From positions 32,376,719-32,440,718 of the forward strand of contig OY829541.1 of NCBI GenBank assembly GCA_963691705.1: a stretch of 64,000 nucleotides of DNA, written 5' to 3'. This DNA comes from Viola odorata. Lineage: Eukaryota; Streptophyta; Magnoliopsida; Malpighiales; Violaceae. The notes under the pieces are model-generated. The model was not told where the DNA came from, ran no database searches, and was given only the letters and a program-made list of their open reading frames with translations. Shown piece after piece: positions 55,543 through 64,000 of the stretch; within the stretch, counting starts at the first letter, position 1, and each line of letters begins with the position of its first letter. Made by a program: the position numbers and the translations under genes.

Positions 55543-55859
55543 TATCTATACAAAAAATAAGACAAACAACCACATTCAACAAAATTTACAGAAACAATGT
55601 AAAAGTCCTAGAAAAGTTCAATCTTTTGTGGAAGATTAAGGAACTACTAATTAATTGATGACATATGATGTCTATCACCATCATTCATCATTCCATCAGT
55701 CAATTAGTTAATGTTCAATCATTTGTATTTTCCAGTAGAAACCCAATTAGCTAGTCCAAGTGCATATATATACGATAGAAAAGTTCAAATTTCATGATAA
55801 ATTGGCTGACATTGATTGATTCACTGTTTGTGTTCATGTTCTTCTTGGGTTGTTGTCGT

Positions 55860-56150
55860 GGTGGCGGCAGAGCGAGGGAGGGAATGTGACTGCGAGCGGC
55901 GAGGGATCGAGGGAGAGAACGCGACTACGAGCACAAGGGAGTGAGGGAGGGAACGACGCGAATACGAGGGAGGGAGGGATCGAGGGAGAGACCACGACTA
56001 CGAGCGGCGAGGGAGATGGAGGAATGAGCGGCGCTGCGAGATGGAGGAATGAGCGGCGCTGTGAGATGGATGTGTGGGCAGTGAACGCGACTTTTGGTCT
56101 GAGATGGAGGAATGAGCGGCGCGAGGGAGAAGGAATGAGCGAAAATGAAA
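55860..56150. repeat. GA-rich minisatellite in the hAT right arm
   Basis: Units such as gagatggaggaatgagcggcgc (three copies, 56020-56125) and gggatcgagggagagaac (two copies) repeat. Arg/Glu-rich frames here are not genes. Confidence 0.7.
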
Positions 56151-56212
56151 GGAAAGTTATTTTTAGGTTTTGGTAAAAATCATCCAAAATAAAAAAGTTT
56201 AATCAAAATTTT

Positions 56213-56285
56213 GCGTGGGAGGGGATTCGAACCCCCTCCCCTCCCTTTAGCTTAGAACCAAAAAATTTAACCACTGAAGCAAAGG
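56213..56285 (-). tRNA. tRNA-like relic
   Basis: On the minus strand, a box A-like tcagtggttaa (56268-56278) and a box B ggttcgaatcc (56223-56233) stand at tRNA-like spacing, with GC-rich arms near the box B. The acceptor and D arms do not fold convincingly. It may be a decayed tRNA or a tRNA-derived SINE. Confidence 0.3.
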
Positions 56286-56305
56286 AAACTTTTGATAAAT
56301 ATTGC

Positions 56306-56321
56306 ATATATATATATATAC
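56306..56321. repeat. (TA)n microsatellite
   Basis: Eight TA dinucleotides in a row inside the hAT right arm. Confidence 0.85.
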
Positions 56322-56506
56322 CGGTTCTTCCGGTTCTACGGTTCGGTTTATGGATTTTGGTAGGAGTAGAACTGGACAGAATCAGAAATTTTTGGTTCTG
56401 CTACGAGTAGAACCGGACTGAACCGAAAATTTTTAGTTCGGTTCGGTTCGGTGCAAAATGCTCTGGTTCCGGTTCGGTTTCTGGTTCAGTCTAGTTTTTA
56501 GTCAAG

Positions 56507-56925
56507 CGGCTTGTACATGAGGATCCGGAGAGCATGATATTGCTAGAGCGCTGGTCACTAAGCGTCAATTGAGTATACAATAGGGGGCAGAAGTGGAGGA
56601 GCAAAAGGGAGACTTTGTTCGCACTCACTGTCGAGTTGAAAGGAAGGTGTGCTCATTGGTTATCGACAATAGGAGTTCGACGAATTATGCAAGCATATTA
56701 CTTGTAGACAAGTTGAGCCTTCCCACTATTACACACCCGAAACCCTATTTGCTACAATGGATGACCGATGGTGGAGAGTTAAAGGTAACTCAGCAAGTTT
56801 TGGTTTCGTTTTCTATTGGGAAGTACAAGGATGAAGTCCTTTGTGATGTGATACCTATGCGGTCGAGCCATATCACTCTTGGTCGACCATGGCAGCAAGA
56901 TAGAGAGGCTCATCACAATAAATAG
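56507..56925 (+). pseudogene. Chromovirus protease region, continued after hAT
   Basis: After the duplication the interrupted chromovirus resumes with GDFVRTHCRVERKVCSLVID and LLVDKLSLPTITHPKPYLLQ, then VLVSFSIGKYKDEVLCDV and HITLGRPWQ, the aspartic protease of plant chromoviruses. The active site reads IDNRSSTN where this group normally has D-G-G-S, so the catalytic loop is damaged. Stops TGA and TAG occur at the start of this part. Confidence 0.78.
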
Positions 56926-57072
56926 AGTTGTCAATACATGCTAGTTAAAGGAGGTTGAAAGTTTTCATTAGTTCCATTAACACCAACACTAGCCTTTTAG
57001 GATCAAAAGCAACTAGAGAAGAAGTATACCGAATGGGAAGTCGCTAGAGATATTGAAAGAAAAAGAGAATAA

Positions 57073-57473
57073 TTGAGAGATAAAAAGGAGAGAGTGAGTG
57101 AACAAAATAGCCCCCATGAAAAGAGTGAGCATGGGTTAAGAGATTCGAATAACACTTGTGAAAGAGGAGAGTTGAGTGTTCCTTATGCGACTAAGGAGTA
57201 CTTAAAGAGATTGAAGCGGTTCTTTGGAATTGTTCATAGAGGGAGGATGTTCTTACACCATACTTGGTTGCCTACTCAATTCAACAAGACATCCGCCATT
57301 AGAGACGTTGGTTTGACCCAAACCATCACCGCACACAAAGGCACTACCATCGAGTTGGATGCCTTGGGTATTTCCTATCCTTCTTGTGTTTCTTTTATTA
57401 TTTCTAATTTGGAGAGTGTTGCTGCCATTCAGGAAACAGATTCGAGGGTGAATCCTTTTGAAGGGGAAGGGAA
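57073..57473 (+). pseudogene. Chromovirus polyprotein end joined after an internal deletion
   Basis: A Lys/Glu-rich linker typical of the region after protease (ELSVPYATKEYLKRLKRFF) runs without RT, RNase H or integrase into an ending with DSRVNPFEGEGNDM. This ending matches the ending of the first chromovirus (NSRVNSFEGGGND at about 1175-1208). A large internal deletion is therefore likely. Confidence 0.6.
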
Positions 57474-57568
57474 TGATATGATCCTAGCCCCATGTCTATC
57501 CACATCACACGCAGAACTCGCACACGCCTTGCGGCCAAGGACAATCGAGCCAAGACCGTGATTATCCA
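57474..57568 (+). repeat. Start of the second chromovirus 3' LTR (truncated)
   Basis: After the purine run aaggggaaggga comes TGATATGATCC, similar to the LTR start at 1209 (TGATACGATCC). The LTR is cut within about 100 bp, where Athila sequence begins. Confidence 0.55.
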
Positions 57569-57746
57569 AGTTAGATAGATGATTGTCGAGGGCAGGACGT
57601 CACACTTCCCCGCGATTGGTAGATGGTCTTTTGGCCTATCGTCGAAGTCCTCTTTCTGTTCGAGTGAGCTCGTGATCAAGGGGTAGTAGGTCTGGTGCAG
57701 ATCTCCTAGTCATGCAAACAAAAGAGAAAAATCAGTTTCGTCACAA

Positions 57747-57764
57747 TCCCCGGCAACGACGCCA
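57747..57764 (-). other. Athila primer binding site
   Basis: Minus-strand TGGCGTCGTTGCCGGGGA, next to the LTR end at 57770. About 190 bp of leader (57569-57746) lie beyond it before the element is cut. Confidence 0.85.
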
Positions 57765-57769
57765 AAATT

Positions 57770-59561
57770 TGACTCGCCGTCGAAACAAGTCAAAAATAAT
57801 ATATTTCCTGAGGCCTAGATGCACAAACTAGTTTATGTAAAGCGGTAACAGGGTCGAACCACAAAGATTGAGAGAACTGAGATCAAGCCCTCGATTGTAT
57901 GATAGAGGTGAAAATGCACAGAATCAAGAAAACAAGGGGGGAGTTTTATAGGTTAATCAAGTTAACCGAGAGAGCAATTTGAGCTAACAATTCTAACTAT
58001 TGAAAGCGATAATCGAGGTCACGATAAGTAAATAATAACAAAGGTCAAAAATGAAATAAAATGCAAAGTAAGCAAACAGGTTAATAAGCAGAGATAATAA
58101 ATCAAGGAGAAGGGAACTTAGTAAAGGGCTTTCTTGGGTTGCGTCGAGGGCTCGATTGTCATCGGCGTAAGGATTTTCCGTTCTAACGCTACAGACGTGC
58201 TATAGGGGTCATGTTTTCACGTAGACCCCTTGCTTTCTTTCGTAAGGAGCCACTCTCCATTTTCACTGTTAATAAGGTGGCCTCGACTCTTTGGTATCCT
58301 CTCAGCCGCCTATCTTGTTGTCAACAGGTAGCCTTTACACTTTGGCTTGTCACTAGCACAAAGCAGATAGAATATCAGAGAATCGATGAAGTACAACAAA
58401 GACACATCTAGGGCTCCATGACTCGACTTGTCAGGCTCGCATCAAGAACCTAACCAGATGCATGCCCTAGACAGATGAACCCAGATCTACCCGAGAACAC
58501 CAATCTAGTTGTCTACACCTACCCGACAGTCTCACGCTAGCTATCACTGCAAGGTATGACAATAATCACAAGGGGAAGATTAAAAGATGATCAGGCCTCG
58601 AATCACCCTAAGCAAAAATGAAAATAAAATGACAAGCAACCAAATATAACTAGGAGAACATGTTAAGGGCATTTAGGCCTTGAATCTACCCAAGCAACCC
58701 ATCAAGTACCTTTACCAAGAACGTGGATTTTAGCCACTCATGTTAAGAGATAAATAAATAAAAGATGAAGGAAGGATAAAGGATAAAACTTGATTAATGA
58801 TGCTTGTTACAAAGCTTGGAGTCGGCGTCTATGGAGAGAAGAGGGAGGAACAAGTCCCAAAACTAATAAACTAAAAGAAAGCTGTTGGAATTAATTTAAG
58901 AGAAAAAATGTCTAAGAAGTGATATCCAAAACCCTAGCACATAAGGAGTATATATACCCTAACCACCCACTAAGGGCTAAAATTACTAGCTAAGGGAAGT
59001 ACAACACAAGGAGTGCATGCTCCTCCAAGGGCGACGTCCAAACAAGGCAAAAAGGGAATATTCCTTGGGATCCGCACAGAGTTCTCTGAAGTGTGTCAGT
59101 AGGGGCACGTGGAGGCCTTAGAGTGAAGACACGTGGAGTTGGCAGTTCTGGCTTGCCAAGGGCTCGATGATGTAATCCACGGCGAGGCCTCGATGACATT
59201 GTCGAGGGTAAGAGATCTGCAACTTAGGGAATATCCAGAATGTTCTAGAATGTTCTGGAATATTCTGGAATATGCTAGAGGGGACACATGGAAGCACAAC
59301 TGTGAGGACACGTGGATATAAAGCTCTTGGTCCATCGAGGGCTCGATGATAGGCCTCGATGGAGAAATTGGTGTCTTGGTCTCGACGCTAGCCTTGAAGC
59401 TTGGAGTCCGCAGAAATCTCCCATAAAGCATGTCTTTTCGCACATTTCTCCTTCTTGGCCTTGATCTGCGATAAAGATGGAAACACGAGCGAATTAGTAG
59501 TATCAAGGCCTAAATCAAGGTAAGAATGGAAAGAAAAATATGCATAAAATACGCGCTATCA
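57770..59561 (-). repeat. Athila LTR (1792 bp)
   Basis: In plus orientation it reads TGACTCGCCGTCG...ACGCGCTATCA. It has a PBS on one side and a polypurine tract on the other. By eye it holds about ten AGGCCT- or AGGGCT-centred palindromes, e.g. 58589-58604, 59183-59195 and 59333-59348. Confidence 0.85.
59333..59348. repeat. Athila-type palindrome in the LTR
   Basis: CATCGAGGGCTCGATG: 7-bp arms around a central GG. A second half-site (aggcctcgatgg) follows at 59351. Confidence 0.85.
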
Positions 59562-59599
59562 AATATCCCCATACTGCCCAATGCTCCCCCTCGAGCATT
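59562..59599 (-). promoter_or_regulatory. Athila polypurine tract and stem-loop 3
   Basis: Minus strand: AATGCTC, a G-rich loop, GAGCATT (59599-59580), then a spacer and agtatggggata (59575-59564) next to the LTR start TGATAGCGCG. The layout is that of A and B. Confidence 0.65.
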
Positions 59600-61160
59600 C
59601 ACAAAATTAAAAACAACCCCAATGCATAAACACAATCGACCAAAGCACTGGAATGAGCAAACCAAATATCGAGGCCTCAATAATGCGCTTCCTGCCTAGA
59701 TGCACTCCTGCATTAAACCAGAGGGATAATGACCCCAAAGGTAGAACTTTTCCACATCAGGCCTAGCCAAGAGCAGTCCTCACCAGGAATGTGTTTACGC
59801 TCTCACTCGCAAACAAGGCTATGTGTTTAGTCACTCAAAATGTAGATAACACAACACAAAACAGAGTTTGCATATCAATCCGAGTACATTAGTCCACATG
59901 TTTGGGCAATCTAACAATCGAAAAGGAACTTTGCATCATGAAAAAGAGAGGAAGAGAAAAGGGAAGAGGAGGTGTGGCAGAAGAGAAAATAAAAGAGAAA
60001 GGAAAAGAAACAAAAAGAAAAGGGAGAAGAGAGATAACCAACTGATTTGAGGGATTCCTTGGCCGGGAAAAAGCAAAGTGGTGAGTAAGCACTTGCTGGA
60101 GAGGACGCGGCAGCGAGGGCTAGATGATGACTTGACTTCTGCATTCTTCAGTGGGGGAGGTCTCGATCTGCTTTCTGCGTCAGGGGCTTGATACTTGTTG
60201 CCTTGGCTGCTTTGGTGTGTTTAGTCTGCTTTTATTTGAATATTATTTTTATTTTATTTTTTATTTTTTTATTCTTTTTATTATTTAAAAAAAAAAAAGA
60301 AACAGACACATACCTTTCTTTCTTGGCTCGCCTTTCTATACTTCAGGGGTTGCAGTTGGGAATCTTTGCCTCTTTCTTGCTTTTGAGTGATTAGCGCCGA
60401 GGTCTTGATACGTTGACTTTACTTAACATCGAGGGCTCGATATTTTGACTTTGCTTCCCCACACTTATTTTTTGTTGTGGGGAGAAAGCAATCCTGCTTT
60501 ATTGGTTTGCCCTCGATCTTGATCTTTCTGCAGCTGCTCTGGCCTGCCTTTGATCTTTATCTTTCCTCCACTTGATCTTCCCGTGTCTAGCCCTTGCTGT
60601 TCTTGTGAAAAGTGCTACTCACCTGCGAACGAAGGATCAAAAGAAACGGCTCAAATGGTTAGAAGAGAAGCAGAGGAGGTGGAGAGTGAGTATCGAGGTC
60701 ATGATGGAGAAAAAGAAAAGAAAGAAAGAGGAAATAAAATGATGCAAAGGCTTTCATCATATTGATGCTTTCCCAACTCTAAAGGTGCCTATACCCAGGG
60801 ATATCATGCAAACCTAGCTAGTGCCTAGCTATGCATTCACTCATGAAAAAGATATGGCATGGAGGCTCATTGTGCTCACAAGGTGCTAAATGTGACTACT
60901 AGTGTCCAGGCCTCGATGTAGACATAAGGGGCAACAGGCAGTGAGCACACAGATTGTTCTAATCATGCAAACTCAGTGCTCAAGTCATGTGCTCATGCAA
61001 ATGGGGTTTTCAAAACTAGGCAGCGAGGTCTAGCAAAAACCTAGAGAAAACTGAAAGTAAAAATCCGTAAATTTTTCACAAAAAAATTATACATGCAACA
61101 AGTGAAAAATTAAACATGCAGTCAAGCAATCACAATTAAAGCAAACGAGCAAATAAAACC
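59600..61160 (-). other. Athila 3' UTR, no gene
   Basis: It contains a plus-strand purine tract (59939-60045), a T-rich run (60235-60300) and palindromes at 59667-59682, 60428-60441 and 60906-60918. No ORF is supported. Confidence 0.55.
60428..60441. repeat. Athila-type palindrome in the 3' UTR
   Basis: ATCGAGGGCTCGAT, a dyad with a G-G centre. Confidence 0.85.
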
Positions 61161-61195
61161 CTCCCCACACTTAGGCTTCACATTGTCCCCAATGT
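61161..61195 (-). promoter_or_regulatory. Athila stem-loop 2 plus G-tract
   Basis: Minus strand ACATTG-ggga-CAATGT (61195-61180) then cctaagtgtggggag, homologous to the modules at 14184 and 18654. Confidence 0.62.
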
Positions 61196-61301
61196 GAGAA
61201 GGGGCACCAACTAAAAACTAAAAAGGAGTTTAAACTGAATAAACCATAAAAGAGTATTTTCGATAGAAATTAAAAGGAAATTGTTTTCATTGGGCGGGGG
61301 A

Positions 61302-62364
61302 TCAAGAGGGAGGGAGGTTGCGTCGGGCCACTTTAGTTGTCAAGGCCTGAAGTTCCCTTAGGATGGCCAGGAGAATGCGCTCGAGGGATTGATCATGGAA
61401 AAGAGATGGACCAGTGGTGGTAACAGCGGGGGCTGAGGTTGAAGCTTCGGGGGCTTGATTAAGAGGAATAGACTGGGCTGGAATGGGCTTGCTGGGCGGT
61501 TCTTAGCGAGTTGATGATCGAGGCCTTGATAGGTCCGGGTAGTCGAAGTCGCCGTCATTCTTGCTGCCAAGAGCTTGCTCCTTCTAGGGTTTGGCTGCTG
61601 ATCGAAGTCCTGATGAGGATATTGGCATCTTACCCTCGATAGCCGGTGGTTTCGTGACGCGTTGCTTCTTCTTAGAAGTGGTTGCGGAGGCCTTTCCTTT
61701 CTCTTCCACGATGAGTTTCCTCTTTGTGGTGGCCAGAGTGCTAATTTTGGTTTTTTGCTTGCCCTCTTTCTTCACTTTGGCTAGGGTAGCCTTGACACCC
61801 TCCGCTTCCTCTTTCTTGGCTACTTCACCCACAGCTTTTTCCTTAGCGAGCTCAGCCACTCCATTTCTCATCTCCTCGGCTTCTTCTTCACCACCCTCCT
61901 CAACCTCTTCTGTACCACCTTCCACAGCATCTTGAAACTCTTCCTGGTCGTCAGACCCTTACACTTGCTGTTCTTTCATGCCTTCTTCATCGGGCACTAG
62001 AATCTCCCCCAAAACCGCATCCACCGTAATTTCCTTTAGAGTTTTTGGGGTTGTTTTGCCCTTGACCTTTGGCGGCTGCCTCGCCATGACTTGCCCAGAT
62101 CTCGTCACTATGGGCGCTCTAGGCTGGACGATTAGAGGCTTGGCCTCGACAGTGGGAGGTTTGGTCTCCTCCGAGGAAGATTCGTATTCCCCCGAGGAGG
62201 AGTCTGCTGGTTTGGGGTTTGGGGTAGCGGTGGCGCGGAGGTGTGGTGGTGTTTGCGGTGGGTGGTTCTGGGAGAGAGGAAGAAGAGCTAGAGGGCTCAG
62301 GTGAGCGGTTTATGGTTGGCGGTCGTGGCCCTGAGGTGCGCTTATGAGCGACCTGCTTTACCAT
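61302..62364 (-). pseudogene. Athila ORF3-like (env-position) protein
   Basis: It lies between pol and the 3' UTR, where Athila elements carry an additional ORF, sometimes called env-like. ATG 62364 starts MVKQVAHKRTSGPRPPTINR and a Ser/Pro-rich start. A frameshift near 62190 leads to a Glu/Lys-rich charged middle (61925-61590, KEKE-like with KKKQRVTKPP) and an end with ERILLAILRELQALTTKVAR and stop 61302-61304. At least three in-frame stops occur. No transmembrane or signal segment is evident, so env function is not supported by what I see. Confidence 0.55.
61518..61531. repeat. Athila-type palindrome inside ORF3-like gene
   Basis: ATCGAGGCCTTGAT: a dyad with one arm mismatch. Confidence 0.8.
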
Positions 62365-62876
62365 GGTTGTGATAGTCGGTGTGGTTTGAGAAGATGATAG
62401 TTGGAGAAGATGATGGTTGGAGGGAGTGAGAGGGAAAGTTGCAGTTGATAGAGATAGGGTTTGGAAAATGTTTGGGAGGGCGTGGGAAAAGTATAAAGAG
62501 AAGATCAAATAGTGGCAGAGAAAAAGACGGAGAGAGGGAAGGAGTGATCTGATTTTCTGAAAAAGGTGGCCTGACGTGGCGCAAGGGGAGAGGCTTGGCA
62601 GGTACTTAGTCTGTGCATCCCAACTGCCAAGAGACAAACAAAAAGAAATTAAATGCTATGAATAAATGCAAATAAAAAGGAAGGGGACAAGATAATTATT
62701 GAGGGAGATATTAGTGGGGATGGGAGAGAGAAAAGAGCGGTTAGATAAGGAATAAAGGAGTTTGAAAACAACAATTCGAATTTCAAAGGAATTAAAACTT
62801 GGCATGCAATATTTAAATAATAAAAAGGGCAACGAAAAAGAGAGCAAAAGGGAGAGAGGGAAGGAGTGGAATGACT

Positions 62877-62892
62877 CGTGGAATTCTCCACG
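62877..62892 (-). promoter_or_regulatory. Athila stem-loop 1 after pol
   Basis: Minus strand CGTGGA-gaat-TCCACG, a 6-bp stem about 40 nt after the pol stop, at the place of stem-loop 1 of A and B but with different sequence. Confidence 0.5.
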
Positions 62893-62902
62893 ATCGTTTT
62901 AA

Positions 62903-62918
62903 CGTCGAGGCCTCGACG
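62903..62918. repeat. Athila-type palindrome just after pol
   Basis: CGTCGAGGCCTCGACG is a perfect 16-bp dyad, 12 bp beyond the pol stop. Confidence 0.93.
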
Positions 62919-62930
62919 CATTTCTGATGT

Positions 62931-64000
62931 CTAGGGCTGGTTGGGTGGTGGTGCCACCTCCATTGCTTCTTCAGTTAAGGGCCTAAATCGTTCATAAAAT
63001 GGCTTTATCCTGTGGCTATTGACCTTGAAAGGTTCTCCTCCATCAGGGGTCGCGATCTCGATGGCTCCATGATCATGAGTGGCAGCGACGATGTAAAGGC
63101 CTGACCATTTTGACTTGAGTTTTCCTGAAAATATTCAAAGACGAGAGTTGTACAATAAAACTTTTTGTCCAACAGAAAATTTATTAGGAGAGAGGTGCTT
63201 ATCATGGTGGGCTTTCATCTTGCCCTTGTAAATCAGAGAGTTTTCATAAGCTTCATTCCTGAGCTCCTCCAACTCTTGAATCTATAGGCAGCGATGTTGT
63301 CCACTATCGTTCAAATCCATATTGACCTTTCGAAGTGCCCATAGGGCTTTGTGCTCAATTTCGACTAGAAGGTGGCATGGTTTGCCGTAAACAAGACAGT
63401 ATGGAGTCATACCGATCGGGATCTTGAATGTAGTACGGTATGCCCAAAGAGTATCGTCCAGCTTTAAGCTCCAGTCTTTCCTCGATTGGTTGACTGTGTT
63501 TTTGAGGATAGACTTGATTTCCCTATTTGAAACTTCAGCCTGCCCGTTTGTCTGCGGGTGATAGGCCGTGGACACCCTATGGGTCACTCCATACTTGTTG
63601 AGTAGGGAAGAGATGACTCGATTGCAAAAGTGCGTCCCTCAATCGCTGATGAGGGCTCGAGGAGTCCCAAATCGATTAAAGATGTTGGTGGGCAAGAAAT
63701 TGACTACCACCTTTGAGTCGTCTATTTTGGTAGCCTTGGCCTTGATCCATTTAGAGAGGTAATCGATGGCAAGGAGGATGTAAGGGTGCCCGAACGAGCT
63801 TGGAAAAAGGGCCCATGAAGTCAATGCCCCATATATCGAAGATTTCACAAGATATAATACCCGTCAAGGGCATCTGATTCCTGGAGCCTATATTCCCTCT
63901 CGCTTGACATCGAGGGCATGATGCACAAAACAGATAGGAGTCCTTAAAGATGGATGACCAGAATAGGCCTGCCTCCAAGACTTTCAAGGTAGTTTTTTTA
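62931..64000 (-). pseudogene. Athila pol end: integrase
   Basis: The minus-strand frames give the integrase end: part of the zinc domain (YLFCASCPRCQARGN), WGIDFMGPF (first Asp), a frameshift near 63800, LLAIDYLSKWIKA, ALISD (second Asp) followed by TGA at 63639-63641 where Gly is usual, and [18 protein letters not shown] (Glu). The C-terminus follows ([42 protein letters not shown]), with stop at 62931-62933. The DDE residues can be read, but the gene is broken. The rest of pol lies beyond the window. Confidence 0.88.

Larger units (their letters stand above)
48976..56498. mobile_element. hAT transposon carrying element E
   Basis: It is bounded by a perfect 8-bp duplication. The left end begins TAAGGGTGTAACCGGTCCGG; the right end has lost the matching ACACCC motif, but both ends are crowded with ggttcggt/accggactgaacc words. 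It encodes a broken hAT transposase on the minus strand (53568-55542). Element E (49411-53102) inserted into its left arm. Without E it is about 3.8 kb. Confidence 0.85.
57569..64000 (-). mobile_element. Athila-type Ty3/gypsy element on the minus strand, running off the window
   Basis: Read on the minus strand from right to left: integrase end (63987-62931), stem-loop, ORF3-like gene (62364-61302), stem-loop and G-tract, purine/pyrimidine-rich UTR, stem-loop, polypurine tract, LTR (59561-57770), then a PBS and about 190 bp of another leader. The pol motifs, PBS and post-pol ORF fit Athila. Confidence 0.85.

Noticed and set aside
56213..56285. A functional tRNA gene
   Set aside because: Only the box A and box B words are recognisable; the cloverleaf does not fold by eye. 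It is kept as a low-confidence relic.
61584..61925. Charged 113-codon frame as an independent gene
   Set aside because: It is the middle of the ORF3-like Athila gene; the phase continues to the stop at 61302.

Overview
This window is a plant nuclear genome, most likely a eudicot. It consists almost entirely of nested, mostly dead transposable elements, and no host gene is recognisable. The evidence is the presence of Ogre/Tat, Retand-like, Athila-like and chromovirus Ty3/gypsy LTR retrotransposons, plant hAT elements, a LINE relic, and plant-type TATAAATA promoters and introns. I cannot name the species from sequence alone.

Layout. 1-4.8 kb: a hAT-like terminal-repeat unit (34-2809) holding a 5'-truncated chromovirus (integrase plus a 931-bp LTR), then a LINE relic and a stray hAT-like end. 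4.8-26.8 kb: element C, a Retand/Tat-type gypsy element with 5' LTR, gag, protease, RT, RNase H and integrase. It is split at 11.4 kb by element A and resumes at 22.85 kb with tandem repeats and an antisense gene with two apparent introns. Element A (11445-22845, TSD CCAGG) is a non-autonomous Athila-type element with one unknown ORF. Element B (15550-21571, TSD GCCTT) is a younger relative inserted in the 3' LTR of A. 26.8-48.8 kb: element D, a giant Ogre-type element (LTRs up to 3.64 kb, ORF1, gag with a duplicated zinc-knuckle module, PR, intron, RT/RH, IN, repeat-rich 3' UTR). 48.8-57.6 kb: a second chromovirus relic, split by a hAT element (48976-56498, TSD TAGTCAAG) that itself carries element E (49411-53102, TSD AACCT), a short Retand-like element with antisense ORFs. 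57.6-64.0 kb: an Athila element on the minus strand (LTR, ORF3-like gene, pol end).

Insertion order where it can be read: C before A before B; chromovirus before hAT before E. LTR similarity agrees: the LTRs of B are almost identical, those of A differ at about six sites, and those of D and E differ more.

The most unusual signal is in the three Athila-type elements. A, B and the minus-strand Athila element each carry a repeated palindrome with an AGGCCT core, in a different version per element: CATCTCAAGGCCTTGAGATG in A, CATCCCTAGGCCTAGGGATG in B, and ATCGAGGCCTCGAT-like in the Athila element. In A and B the sites lie at matching places (two per LTR, one inside the ORF, two in the 3' UTR), and the differences between A and B are symmetric, so the dyad is kept. 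All three elements also share an ordered series of small stem-loops, two of which precede G-rich tracts.

Most protein genes carry nonsense codons or frameshifts; functional statements describe the family, not demonstrated activity of these copies.
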